Shown here in pieces: positions 1 through 8,148 of a stretch of DNA of 64,000 nt. The stretch lies in the NCBI GenBank assembly GCA_017447165.1, contig JAFSOD010000004.1, forward strand, positions 491,267 to 555,266. Direction: 5' to 3'. A program made the position numbers and the translations under genes. The notes below the pieces were generated by a model, which saw only the letters and a program-made list of their open reading frames with translations, was not told the DNA's origin and ran no database searches. The stretch's first letter is position 1. Each line of letters begins with the position of its first letter. Source of the stretch: Bacilli bacterium (lineage in GTDB: Bacteria; Bacillota_I; Bacilli_A; RFN20; CAG-826).

Positions 1-380
1 TCTAGATTCTTATCAATATCTTCAATAGTTAAATCAGTATTCGCTCCTTGAACGATTAAGATTCTATTTTCTGCGGTTCCTTCATCTAGAATGATAAAGG
101 CTATACCGGTTGGCTTATCACTTCTTTTAAGTCTAGCGTGTAAGCCTTGCTCCTTAAGGAAACTTTCAATCATATCTCCGTTATGGTCTTTACCAACCGC
201 TCCAATAAAGAAGACTTCGCCTCCTAAAAACATAGAAGCACAAGCTTGGTTAGCACCTTTACCACCAATATTATGAAAATAACTATCGGCAACAGTAGTG
301 GTACCTGCACTTGGGAGTTGTTTAGTAAAAATGGTGTTATCAATGGAAATACTTCCAATTACTAATATCTTCTTTTTCAT
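1..380 (-). CDS. rbsK: Ribokinase, PfkB family (partial, N-terminal part only)
   Basis: Phosphorylates ribose to ribose-5-phosphate in the cytoplasm. About 126 N-terminal residues are visible and the gene runs off the left edge of the window. The PfkB sugar-binding signature NIGGKGANQACAS lies near residues 42-54, and the N-terminus MKKKILVIGSISID is the usual Rossmann-like first strand. The start codon shares its last base with the stop of the nucleoside hydrolase gene (TAATG arrangement), so the two are translationally coupled. The pairing makes sense: the hydrolase releases ribose, this kinase returns it to metabolism. The C-terminal catalytic GAGD motif lies outside the window, so intactness cannot be judged. 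Confidence 0.88.
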   Translation of the reverse strand, partial: MKKKILVIGSISIDNTIFTKQLPSAGTTTVADSYFHNIGGKGANQACASMFLGGEVFFIGAVGKDHNGDMIESFLKEQGLHARLKRSDKPTGIAFIILDEGTAENRILIVQGANTDLTIEDIDKNL

Positions 381-1297
381 TAGTTACATCTCCTTAAATG
401 CTTATATACTTCTGCCCAATATTCATCTAAATTAACGCTAACGGCAACGTCACAATTATATGGTTTAGACGCGGAGCAGCGTGTTTTTCCTAAAAATTTT
501 GTGTCTGTTGTGTCTATTTCTACATGCATTGGTTCAAACTTAAATACTTTAGAATTCACCATTGAGATAATAGTGGCAGGGTCGTGTAGAGGTCCATATT
601 CTAAGCCAAAGAATTTCCTTTGATTCTCATTAAACACTTTCATGAGTTTAACGAATAAGTCACTGCCGCGAGTTCCTATTTTTTCTGCTTCTTTTACTAC
701 TTCATCAGTCACTAAGATTTTTCTTGTGACATTTAAGCCTAGCATTCTCATAGGTACACCAGCTTTAAAGCAGATATCCGCAGCTTCAGGATCCACAAGA
801 ATATTAAATTCTGCTACAGGAGTGATATTCCCTTCAGTAGTGGAGCCACCCATTAAAACAATTTCTTTAATGTTTTTAGTAATTTCTGGTTTCTTTAAGA
901 TTGCTAAAGCAAGATTACTCATAGGGCCTGTAGTGACCACAATGATATCTTTATTTGCTAAGACTGCATCAATTATAAATTGATAAGCAGGTCTAGAATC
1001 ATATTCTTCTTTATAATTTGGGAAATCATAACCATCTAATCCGGACTCCCCATGAATTTCAGGACAGGTTTTCACTTTTCTTTTGATTGGATCAGTCTCA
1101 CCTTTAGCGACTTTGATGCTGCTACCAAAGAACCTAAGTAAGTTATCAGCGTTTTTACTAGTCTTATCAATTGTTTGATTACCAGCGCATGTTGATACAC
1201 CTATTAAATCTAGTTGATCAGAATAATACGCAACTAAAAGAGCGATCGCATCATCATGACCTGGATCACAATCAATTATGATTTTTTGTTTGTTCAT
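380..1297 (-). CDS. Inosine-uridine preferring nucleoside hydrolase
   Basis: Cleaves the N-glycosidic bond of ribonucleosides to give base plus ribose. The 305-residue length fits the family. The calcium/ribose-binding motif DCDPGHDDAIAL is at residues 9-20, VLMGGS lies in the middle, and the catalytic-histidine motif GPLHDPATI lies in the C-terminal third. It sits immediately after folD and is coupled to the downstream ribokinase, so it is the third gene of a four-gene minus-strand operon. Which nucleoside it prefers (pyrimidine RihA/B type or broad RihC type) cannot be read from the sequence, so no symbol is given. Confidence 0.9.
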   Translation of the reverse strand: MNKQKIIIDCDPGHDDAIALLVAYYSDQLDLIGVSTCAGNQTIDKTSKNADNLLRFFGSSIKVAKGETDPIKRKVKTCPEIHGESGLDGYDFPNYKEEYDSRPAYQFIIDAVLANKDIIVVTTGPMSNLALAILKKPEITKNIKEIVLMGGSTTEGNITPVAEFNILVDPEAADICFKAGVPMRMLGLNVTRKILVTDEVVKEAEKIGTRGSDLFVKLMKVFNENQRKFFGLEYGPLHDPATIISMVNSKVFKFEPMHVEIDTTDTKFLGKTRCSASKPYNCDVAVSVNLDEYWAEVYKHLRRCN

Positions 1298-2089
1298 TTA
1301 TAGTCCTTTATAGATTTTAAGTAAATTCTCTATAAGAGATAGTCTAGTTAATAAACCAACTCCACCTGGAACTGGTGTTTGTAGTTTTACAGGTAAACCA
1401 GGAAGAGCGTCTCCATGAAGTCCAGTTTCATCTCTAGAAATACCAACATCAACGATGATGGAATCTGGTTTATAGTCATATTTGTTATCTAAATAGGCTT
1501 GTCTTCCAATTGCGATAACAATAATATCCGCGTGGTTGATATACCAATTCATGTCTTCAAATTTAGTTCTAGAATGGGTGACAGTGACGTTACAGTGTTC
1601 CGCAAGAAGGAGCTTCGCCATTGGCTTACCAACGATGTTGCTTCTTCCGATAACTAAAGCGTTCTTTCCAACAAAATTTGTCCCTTCTGATTTTAAGTAG
1701 TCAATAATACCTTGAGGGGTGCATGGATTGAGTTTAGAAAGTGGGTGAAAACCATCCACATCTTTTTCTGGCGAAATCGCTAATTTGATAGTCTCTTCAT
1801 TGATTTGTTTTGGAAGAGGCATTTGTACGATAAACCCTGTAATTTCTGGATTTTTATTGCAATTTTCAATTATTTTCAATAAATTTTCTTCACTTGTGTT
1901 AATTGGGAGCTTAATGAGTTCAGCCTTAATTCCAAGTTCTTCACAGTCCTTTAATTTACCTTTAACATAGGCGTTACTACCAGCGTCTTCATTGACTTGA
2001 ATAACGACTAAAAATGGCTTCTTTTCGAGTTTAGAAACTTCATTTTTAATCTCTTCTTTTCTTTGTTTTATATACTCTTTAATAGTCAT
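1298..2089 (-). CDS. folD: Bifunctional methylenetetrahydrofolate dehydrogenase / methenyltetrahydrofolate cyclohydrolase
   Basis: Interconverts 5,10-methylene-THF, 5,10-methenyl-THF and 10-formyl-THF in the cytoplasm, supplying one-carbon units. At 263 residues it is slightly shorter than the usual 280-290. Visible motifs are the catalytic YVKGKLKDCEELGI, QMPLPKQI, DVDGFHP, the NADP-binding GRSNIVGKPMAKLL, and the C-terminal PVPGGVGLLTR. Its ATG overlaps the TAA of the dCMP deaminase gene and its stop directly abuts the nucleoside hydrolase start. Grouping with deoxynucleotide genes fits the folate demand of thymidylate synthesis; thyA itself is not in the window. Confidence 0.95.
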   Translation of the reverse strand: MTIKEYIKQRKEEIKNEVSKLEKKPFLVVIQVNEDAGSNAYVKGKLKDCEELGIKAELIKLPINTSEENLLKIIENCNKNPEITGFIVQMPLPKQINEETIKLAISPEKDVDGFHPLSKLNPCTPQGIIDYLKSEGTNFVGKNALVIGRSNIVGKPMAKLLLAEHCNVTVTHSRTKFEDMNWYINHADIIVIAIGRQAYLDNKYDYKPDSIIVDVGISRDETGLHGDALPGLPVKLQTPVPGGVGLLTRLSLIENLLKIYKGL

Positions 2090-2565
2090 TATTTTTTCCT
2101 GATTTCGAGGTTATCAACATTAAATTGACGATATGGGATTCCAGCGAGATCTAACATCTTTTTACTAGCTTTAATCATTGTGGTATCAGCGTACTTATCA
2201 CTTAAATAGATAATTTCTTTAATTCCTGTTTGAATAATTGCTTTTGTACATTCGTTACATGGGAATAAAGTGACATAGACTCTCGCGTTTTTAAGAGTGC
2301 CACCAACTTGTGTATTTAAAATAGCGTTAAATTCAGCGTGACAGACATATAAGTATTTGCTATCTAAGCCTTCGCCTTTGTTCCATGTTAATTGTTCTTC
2401 ATCTAACTTAGATGGCATACCATTATAGCCAATAGAAATCACTTTGTTTTCTGGTGAAACAATAACAGCGCCTACTTTAGTACTTGGATCTTTACTTCTT
2501 AAAGAAGATAAGACCGCCATACCCATAAAATATTCATCCCAAGAAATGTTGTCATATTTATTCAT
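2089..2565 (-). CDS. Deoxycytidylate (dCMP) deaminase, ComEB-like
   Basis: Zinc-dependent deaminase converting dCMP to dUMP for thymidylate synthesis. The zinc site is CHAEFNAIL plus PCNECTKAI, and the substrate-side GYNGMPS motif is also present. A TTG-initiated reading from 2598 is open, but I choose the ATG at 2565: it is preceded by GCGAGGTC at SD distance, begins MNKYDNISWDEYFM as in family members, and gives 158 residues. An extended -10 (TGCTAAAAT) lies about 25 nt upstream. First gene of the operon leading to folD, nucleoside hydrolase and ribokinase. Confidence 0.9.
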   Translation of the reverse strand: MNKYDNISWDEYFMGMAVLSSLRSKDPSTKVGAVIVSPENKVISIGYNGMPSKLDEEQLTWNKGEGLDSKYLYVCHAEFNAILNTQVGGTLKNARVYVTLFPCNECTKAIIQTGIKEIIYLSDKYADTTMIKASKKMLDLAGIPYRQFNVDNLEIRKK

Positions 2566-2588
2566 ATTTTTGACCTCGCTCGCAATAT

Positions 2589-2597
2589 ATTTTAGCA
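2589..2597 (-). promoter_or_regulatory. Candidate extended -10 promoter of the dCMP deaminase operon
   Basis: On the minus strand the sequence TGCTAAAAT is an extended -10 element. The predicted transcription start is near 2582, leaving a short leader that contains the GAGGTC ribosome-binding site. No good -35 hexamer is seen. It drives transcription divergently from nrdG. Confidence 0.45.
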
Positions 2598-2644
2598 AAG
2601 TTATTTAGTATTTCATAGAAACACATAAATAAATTCAATAGAAG

Positions 2645-2653
2645 TGCTATACT
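2645..2653 (+). promoter_or_regulatory. Extended -10 promoter of nrdG, apparently leaderless
   Basis: TGCTATACT is a good extended -10 element and ends only 6 nt before the nrdG ATG at 2660. The expected transcription start therefore falls on or next to the start codon. There is no Shine-Dalgarno sequence. Confidence 0.5.
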
Positions 2654-2659
2654 AGTGTC

Positions 2660-3349
2660 ATGGAATTTCAAGGTATTAACAAATTATCTTTATTAGATTA
2701 TCCAGGTAAGGTTGCCGCAATCTTATACATCGATAAATGTAATTTTCGATGTGAGTACTGTCATAACTGGAATACTTTAATCGCTGCAAAAGATAACGAA
2801 GACCTTATCTTTAATGACATCCTTTCTTTTTTAAAGAAAAGAGTAGGTATCCTTGACGGTGTGGTCGTCTCTGGAGGAGAACCAACCTTAATGCCTAATT
2901 TAGAAGAGAAAATCAGAGCGATTAAAGAACTTGGTTACTCTATTAAATTAGATACGAACGGCACTCATCCTGAAGTGGTGAAAGATTTAGTCTCTAAAGG
3001 CTTAGTTGATTATGTAGCGATGGATATCAAATCATCGTTAGATGACTATCATAGATTTACTAATAATGATGAACTCATTAACAACGTTAAAAAGTCTGTT
3101 GAACTTCTTAAATCTGGAATCGTGGATTATGAATTTAGAATGACTCTTATTGAAGAATATCATTCTTTAGAAGTAATTAAAAAAGTTAGTGAGACTCTTA
3201 AAGGTGCGAAACGATTATACTTACAACAATTTAAAGTGTCTGACGGAGTCATAAATAAAGACCTCCACCCAGTAGATGAAGGTCTTGCAAATAAGTTTGT
3301 TGAGATTTTATCTCAAAGTGTAGAAACAGTCGAACTTAGAGGGTATTGA
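2660..3349 (+). CDS. nrdG: Anaerobic ribonucleotide reductase activating protein (radical SAM)
   Basis: Radical-SAM enzyme that installs the glycyl radical on NrdD. The cluster motif CNFRCEYC is at residues 27-34, followed by the SAM-binding GGEP motif (VVSGGEPTLMP) and KLDTNGTHP. The 229-residue length and N-terminal FQGINKLSLLDYPGK fit the longer NrdG subfamily, which resembles pyruvate-formate-lyase activating enzymes. No SD precedes the ATG and the -10 box is 6 nt upstream, so the mRNA may be leaderless. The 3' end overlaps the 3' end of trxB by 14 bp in convergent orientation. Its substrate NrdD is encoded just beyond trxB on the other strand. Confidence 0.92.
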   Translation: MEFQGINKLSLLDYPGKVAAILYIDKCNFRCEYCHNWNTLIAAKDNEDLIFNDILSFLKKRVGILDGVVVSGGEPTLMPNLEEKIRAIKELGYSIKLDTNGTHPEVVKDLVSKGLVDYVAMDIKSSLDDYHRFTNNDELINNVKKSVELLKSGIVDYEFRMTLIEEYHSLEVIKKVSETLKGAKRLYLQQFKVSDGVINKDLHPVDEGLANKFVEILSQSVETVELRGY

Positions 3350-4244
3350 TATATTTGACTGCACTCATTGCGGCAATCGCCCCGTCATTACAAGCAGTAA
3401 TAACTTGCTTGTTTTCTTTTACTCTAGTGTCTCCTGCAGCGAATAAGCCAGGAACTGATGTTCTCATGGATTCATCTGTTTCTATAAACCCCTTATTTAA
3501 TTCAATTAAATCTTTTAAGAATTCATTTTGAGGTACTTGTCCAATAGCGATGAAACAGTTATTGGTCTCAAATCTAACTTTCTCTTTAGAGATAGTATCT
3601 TCTAATTCGATAGCGACAAGCTCACCATTTTCTTCCTCTAATTTTTTGAGTAATAAGTTATGTCTAATATCAATATTTTCTGTAGCCATAACTCTATCAA
3701 TAAGAATTTGATCACCAAATAACTTATCGAATAAAGTGAGCATATGAATCTTTGGACAATATCCAGATAATAGGAGCGCATACTGCAGAGCAGTATTAGC
3801 GTCTCCGATTAAATAGATTTCCTTGCCCTTATAGAATGGTCCGTCACACACTGCACAATATGAGACGCCTTTTCCCACTAAGTCATCTTCGTTAGGTAAA
3901 CCCATTTTTCTAGGTTTTACTCCATTAGCGACAATTACCGCTAAAGCTTCGTGTTCTGCATAATTTGTTTTAATGTGGAAGACGTTATCAATTTTTTCAA
4001 TTGATTCGACTTCTTCTAATTCAAATTCAGCACCTAAGTTAGTGACTTGTTCGAATAATCTATCCGCCCATTCGCTTCCAGAAATGGATTCAATGGTTGG
4101 ATAGTTTTCTAGTCTTGGAGAAGTGGCAATTTGCCCTCCAAAGGCTTCTTTTTCAAGAATTAGAACAGACTTATTATTTCTTAAGGCGTATAATGCAGCG
4201 GTCATTCCAGCTGGGCCACCGCCTATAACAATAATGTCATGCAT
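3336..4244 (-). CDS. trxB: Thioredoxin reductase (FAD, NAD(P)H)
   Basis: Flavoprotein that reduces thioredoxin-like proteins. At 302 residues it matches the low-molecular-weight TrxR family. It shows the FAD-binding GGGPAGMTAALYA at the N-terminus, the redox-active CAVCDG, GDANTALQYA in the NAD(P)H domain, and the C-terminal FAD motif GLFAAGDTR. It starts 2 bp after the nrdD stop, so nrdD and trxB form an operon. Since NrdD carries its own redoxin domain, the likely job of this TrxB is to reduce that domain. This is inference from context. Confidence 0.92.
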   Translation of the reverse strand: MHDIIVIGGGPAGMTAALYALRNNKSVLILEKEAFGGQIATSPRLENYPTIESISGSEWADRLFEQVTNLGAEFELEEVESIEKIDNVFHIKTNYAEHEALAVIVANGVKPRKMGLPNEDDLVGKGVSYCAVCDGPFYKGKEIYLIGDANTALQYALLLSGYCPKIHMLTLFDKLFGDQILIDRVMATENIDIRHNLLLKKLEEENGELVAIELEDTISKEKVRFETNNCFIAIGQVPQNEFLKDLIELNKGFIETDESMRTSVPGLFAAGDTRVKENKQVITACNDGAIAAMSAVKYINTL

Positions 4245-4246
4245 AA

Positions 4247-6607
4247 TTATTTCTTGCTTTCGATGTAGCCTTTGATGTTAGAAGCGTTTTCAAACACTCT
4301 AACTTCTCCATTTTCAGGAACTAATAAGGTTGGGGCTTTTTTAACACCCATAGAGGTTGTTAATTCGACATTCTCTTCAGCGTCAACCCATTTATATTGG
4401 ACACCTGCTTTTTCTAAAAGCATTTTCGCCATTTTACAGTTTGGACAGGTCTTTGTTCCAAAGAGTAATGTTTCTTGTAAGGTTTGTGGTTTTTCTTCTT
4501 CGACACATTCATCTTTAATGCCATGAGTGAGTTTAGAAGTTTTGATGTTATATGTTTTTCTATTTAAGAATTCCTCACTCTTACCATCATTCCAGTTTTG
4601 AATTGGTCGATAGTAACCAGTAATACGGGAATAGACTTCAGTTCTAGATCCACATTTTGGACAGACATATTGCTCGCCCACTAAGTAACCATGTTCTTTA
4701 CATACAGAGTATGTAGGGGACATTGTGTAGTATGGCAAGTGATAGTTTTCAGCAATCTTTCTAACAAGATTCATACAAGATTTCCAGGTTGGGAGTTTCT
4801 CACCTAAGAAGGCGTGGAACACGGTTCCGGAAGTATATAAAGTTTGTAATTCATCTTGGATATCTAAAGCGGTGAAAATGTCATCGGTGAAGCCCACTGG
4901 TAAGTGAGAGGAGTTAGTGTAATATGGAGTTCTTCCTTCTTCACTAGCGGTAATGATATCTGGATATTTTTCTTTATCGTGTTTTGCCAAACGATAGGCT
5001 GTAGATTCCGCTGGGGTGGCTTCTAAGTTATATAAGTCGCCATATAATTCTTGATAGTCAGATAATTTTTCTCTCATGTGGTTAAGAACTTCTTTAGTGA
5101 ATTCTTGAGCCTCTTTATTAGTTAAATCTTTTCTGATCCATCTAGCATTTAAACAGGCTTCATTCATACCTACTAAACCGATTGTGGAGAAGTGGTTATT
5201 GAATGTACCAAGATATCTCTTGGTATATGGATATAAACCAGCGTCTAATAATTTAGTGATGGTATTTCTTTTGACCTTTAAGGATCTAGCGGAAATATCC
5301 ATGATTTTATCAAGTCTATCATAGAAGTCTGCTTTATCGACTGCTAAGTAGGCAATACGTGGCATATTGATAGTAACAACTCCGACTGAACCAGTAGATT
5401 CTCCACTTCCGAAGAAACCACCAGATTTCTTTCTTAATTCTCTTAAGTCGAGTCTTAAGCGGCAGCACATACTTCTAACATCACTTGGTTCCATATCACT
5501 GTTGATGTAGTTTGAGAAATATGGAGTACCGTATTTAGCGGTCATTTCGAATAATAATTTGTTATTTTCGGTTTCTGACCAATCAAATGTACGGGTGATG
5601 GAATATGTTGGAATTGGATATTGGAATCCTCTTCCGTTGGCGTCACCTTCAATCATCACTTCGATGAAGGCTTTATTGACCATTGCCATTTCTTCAACAC
5701 AGTCTTTATATTTGAAGTCGCATTCTTTTCCACCGACAATAGCGTTGAGTTCTGCCATATCATTTGGGACAACCCAGTCTAATGTAATGTTGGTGAATGG
5801 AGCTTGTGTACCCCATCTAGATGGGGTATTAACACCATAAATGAATGATTGAATGCATTGTTTGACTTCTTTATATGTTAAGTGATCCTTTTTCACAAAT
5901 GGGGCTAAATATGTATCAAAAGATGAGAATGCTTGAGCACCAGCCCATTCGTTTTGCATGATACCTAAGAAGTTGACCATTTGGTTACATAAGGTAGATA
6001 AGTGATTTGCTGGAGCAGAGGTTATTTTTCCAACGACTCCACCTAATCCTTCTTGAATTAATTGTTTGAGTGACCAACCAGCACAGTAACCGGTTAACAT
6101 TGATAAGTCATGGATGTGAATATCAGCGTTTTTGTGAGCTTGACCAATTTCTTGATCATAGACTTCACTTAACCAGTAGTTAGCGGTGACCGCTCCTGAG
6201 TTAGAAAGAATTAATCCACCAACAGAATAAGTAACTGTGGAGTTTTCTTTAACTCTCCAGTCGTTAATTTTTAAATAATTATCGACTGTTTTCTTGTAGT
6301 CTAAGTCCGTTTGCTTTTGTTCACGTAAGTTCGCGCGCGCCTTTCTATATAAAATATAACTACGGGCGACATCGACGTAACCAGCTTGAATTAAAGTGAC
6401 TTCGACTGCGTCTTGAACGTCTTCGATATCAATGACATCGTTATTGATTTTGGAGTTCATTTGCGCCACAACTCTTAAAGACAACATATTGATAATGTCA
6501 TCGTTATAGAATTTGTGATCTGCCATGAAGGCTTTTTCGATAGCTTTGGAAATCTTTTCAAGGTTGAAGTCTTGAAGGGATCCATCTCTTTTTCGGATAC
6601 TTAACAT
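4247..6607 (-). CDS. nrdD: Anaerobic ribonucleoside-triphosphate reductase with fused C-terminal redoxin domain
   Basis: Class III oxygen-sensitive enzyme that reduces NTPs to dNTPs by glycyl-radical chemistry. Order of domains in 786 residues: ATP-cone at 1-95 (IRKRDGSLQDFNLEKISKAI), the ten-stranded catalytic barrel (with SMCCRLRLDLREL), the zinc site CPKCG near 649-653, and the glycyl radical loop SRITGYYRP with the radical Gly near 664. Residues from about 709 to the end form an extra glutaredoxin/NrdH-like domain with CPNC at 721-724 and the cis-proline motif KKAPTLLV. Classical NrdD ends soon after the glycyl loop. SD AGAGGAAAG precedes the ATG. The downstream trxB suggests NADPH-TrxB-redoxin electron supply. 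Confidence 0.94.
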   Translation of the reverse strand: MLSIRKRDGSLQDFNLEKISKAIEKAFMADHKFYNDDIINMLSLRVVAQMNSKINNDVIDIEDVQDAVEVTLIQAGYVDVARSYILYRKARANLREQKQTDLDYKKTVDNYLKINDWRVKENSTVTYSVGGLILSNSGAVTANYWLSEVYDQEIGQAHKNADIHIHDLSMLTGYCAGWSLKQLIQEGLGGVVGKITSAPANHLSTLCNQMVNFLGIMQNEWAGAQAFSSFDTYLAPFVKKDHLTYKEVKQCIQSFIYGVNTPSRWGTQAPFTNITLDWVVPNDMAELNAIVGGKECDFKYKDCVEEMAMVNKAFIEVMIEGDANGRGFQYPIPTYSITRTFDWSETENNKLLFEMTAKYGTPYFSNYINSDMEPSDVRSMCCRLRLDLRELRKKSGGFFGSGESTGSVGVVTINMPRIAYLAVDKADFYDRLDKIMDISARSLKVKRNTITKLLDAGLYPYTKRYLGTFNNHFSTIGLVGMNEACLNARWIRKDLTNKEAQEFTKEVLNHMREKLSDYQELYGDLYNLEATPAESTAYRLAKHDKEKYPDIITASEEGRTPYYTNSSHLPVGFTDDIFTALDIQDELQTLYTSGTVFHAFLGEKLPTWKSCMNLVRKIAENYHLPYYTMSPTYSVCKEHGYLVGEQYVCPKCGSRTEVYSRITGYYRPIQNWNDGKSEEFLNRKTYNIKTSKLTHGIKDECVEEEKPQTLQETLLFGTKTCPNCKMAKMLLEKAGVQYKWVDAEENVELTTSMGVKKAPTLLVPENGEVRVFENASNIKGYIESKK

Positions 6608-6654
6608 TTGCTTTCCTCTTTTCTCGCTTTTTTTGATTTAAAGCGCTTGTGAAA

Positions 6655-6682
6655 AGCATACCAAAATATGACATATTCGCAA
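6655..6682 (-). promoter_or_regulatory. nrdD promoter with palindrome in the spacer
   Basis: On the minus strand TTGCGA (-35, 6677-6682) and TATGCT (-10, 6655-6660, preceded by TGG as an extended -10) are separated by 16 bp. The spacer contains the perfect palindrome AATATGACATATT (6665-6677), a plausible operator. The leader to the ATG at 6607 is about 40 nt. Confidence 0.5.
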
Positions 6683-6683
6683 C

Positions 6684-6748
6684 TAAAAAAAGCACTTTTT
6701 TGTTAAAAATGGGACACTGTCTAAAATTAACGTTTTTGTGCTTTTTTT
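6684..6748. terminator. Bidirectional stem-loop terminator between pepT and nrdD
   Basis: The arms AAAAAAAGCAC (6684-6694) and GTGCTTTTTTT (6738-6748) are perfect inverted repeats, with a second paired segment GTTAA/TTAAC inside. The minus-strand reading follows the pepT stop at 6789 and ends in a U-run. The plus reading also ends in U7, but no plus-strand gene lies upstream. Confidence 0.6.
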
Positions 6749-6788
6749 ATTAAGATTAGTACTTGTAGTTTAAATAATATTTAATGAA

Positions 6789-7982
6789 CTATTTTTTCAT
6801 GAGGTCGATAACTACCGATATCATCTTGTTAAATTCGTATAAATCGAGGAATTCATAACGTCCATGATGATTGTAGCTTCCGGTACCTAAATTTGGGGTA
6901 ATTAAGCCGTTTCTTGAGAATGTTGCTCCGTCTGTTCCTCCGCGGATCGCTCCACTAACAGGTTCGATGCCATTTTTACGCATGACTGAGCGGATGCGTT
7001 TGAGGGCAATAGGTTTTTTAGCAACGTATTTTTTCATGTTGCGATATTGCTCTTTAAAGCTAACTTCAACTTTAGCGGTTGGATATTTATCTTGTAGGGC
7101 TTTGACGGCTGCTTTTAATACATCGATTCTTTTATGAATACCTTCATCATCGAAATCTCTTAAGATGAAATGCATTGAAGCTTTTTCAGAATCTCCAACG
7201 ACTTCGTTGATATGCCAATAGCCTTCTTTACCTTCACTATCAAATGGAGTTTCTTTTTCTGGAAGCAAAGCGATTAATTCTTTTGCTAAAAGCAAAGCAT
7301 TTATTAATTTACCTTTTGCTTCGCCTGGGTGTATGGATACGCCTGTAATATTTACGCTTGCTGCATACGCATTAAAGTTTTCAGCTTCTATAACATCAAT
7401 ATCGCTTCCATCGATTGTATAAGCGTATTTAGCATCGAATTTCTTATAGTTGAAATGTATTGGTCCTTCACCGATCTCTTCATCGACTGTAAAAGCCACA
7501 CAAATGGTGTTATGAGCGACTTTTGGATTGTCTTTGAAATATTGTAGTGCGGACATAATAATGGCGATTCCAGCCTTATCATCAGCACCTAAAAGGGTAT
7601 TTCCATCAGTGACAACGAGGTCGTGCCCAACGTGTTTTCTTAAAACAGGGAATTGTTTAGGAGACATTTCTAGTCCGTTTGCTAATTTAATAGTACCGCC
7701 TTTATATTCTTTAATGAGGTGAGGTTTTACGTTTTCATCTGTAACTTCTAAAGCAGTGTCCATATGTGCATTTAAACCGATTCTTGTACCTTTACCAGGT
7801 AAATGGGCATAGACAATTCCAAATTCGTCCATATGGGCGTCTTCTAATCCTAGTTCTAAAAGTTCTTTTACTAAGAGTGCTCCAAGATTTTTTTGTTTTT
7901 CTGTACTTGGGGTAGTTCCAGTTTTATCACTGGCTTGAGTATCAATCTTAACGTAACGAATAAATCTTTCTAAACTTGTCAT
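6789..7982 (-). CDS. pepT: Peptidase T (tripeptide aminopeptidase, M20 family)
   Basis: Di-zinc exopeptidase removing the N-terminal residue of tripeptides in the cytoplasm. Zinc and catalytic motifs are visible in order: NAHMDTALEV, GADDKAGIAI, DEEIGEG, and the C-terminal GTDGATFSRNG with SYNHHGRYEF. The reading frame is open to 8012, but I choose the ATG at 7982 (397 residues): SD AGAGGTG precedes it, and the upstream ATG lies inside the -10 box TATAAT, so it cannot be in the transcript. Monocistronic, with its own promoter and a terminator at 6684-6748. Confidence 0.94.
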   Translation of the reverse strand: MTSLERFIRYVKIDTQASDKTGTTPSTEKQKNLGALLVKELLELGLEDAHMDEFGIVYAHLPGKGTRIGLNAHMDTALEVTDENVKPHLIKEYKGGTIKLANGLEMSPKQFPVLRKHVGHDLVVTDGNTLLGADDKAGIAIIMSALQYFKDNPKVAHNTICVAFTVDEEIGEGPIHFNYKKFDAKYAYTIDGSDIDVIEAENFNAYAASVNITGVSIHPGEAKGKLINALLLAKELIALLPEKETPFDSEGKEGYWHINEVVGDSEKASMHFILRDFDDEGIHKRIDVLKAAVKALQDKYPTAKVEVSFKEQYRNMKKYVAKKPIALKRIRSVMRKNGIEPVSGAIRGGTDGATFSRNGLITPNLGTGSYNHHGRYEFLDLYEFNKMISVVIDLMKK

Positions 7983-8010
7983 AATTTTCACCTCTAAATG
8001 CGTCTTTTTC

Positions 8011-8019
8011 ATTATAGCA
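8011..8019 (-). promoter_or_regulatory. pepT extended -10 promoter
   Basis: The minus strand reads TGCTATAAT, a perfect extended -10. The predicted start near 8004 gives a leader of about 22 nt containing the AGAGGTG ribosome-binding site used for the ATG at 7982. Confidence 0.6.
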
Positions 8020-8133
8020 AAGATTATAAATAATCCCCAATAATAACAAAAAATAGAATTTGTTATAAATAACCTACTTATATTGTAAAATAGCGATTAA
8101 AATTTTCCTATCTATATTTAATTAATTAAATAA

Positions 8134-8141
8134 TGTATAAT
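8134..8141 (+). promoter_or_regulatory. -10 element of the kinase-like/prs/queuosine operon, apparently leaderless
   Basis: TATAAT at 8136-8141 is followed by 7 nt and then the ATG at 8149. The region upstream is very AT-rich and shows no convincing -35. No SD precedes the ATG. Confidence 0.5.
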
Positions 8142-8148
8142 ATTCGAG

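Noticed and set aside
6710-6725. GGGACACTGTCTAAAA between pepT and nrdD as an insertion-sequence end
   Set aside because: It resembles some IS termini, but no transposase, direct repeat or second end is visible; it is better explained as the loop of the terminator.
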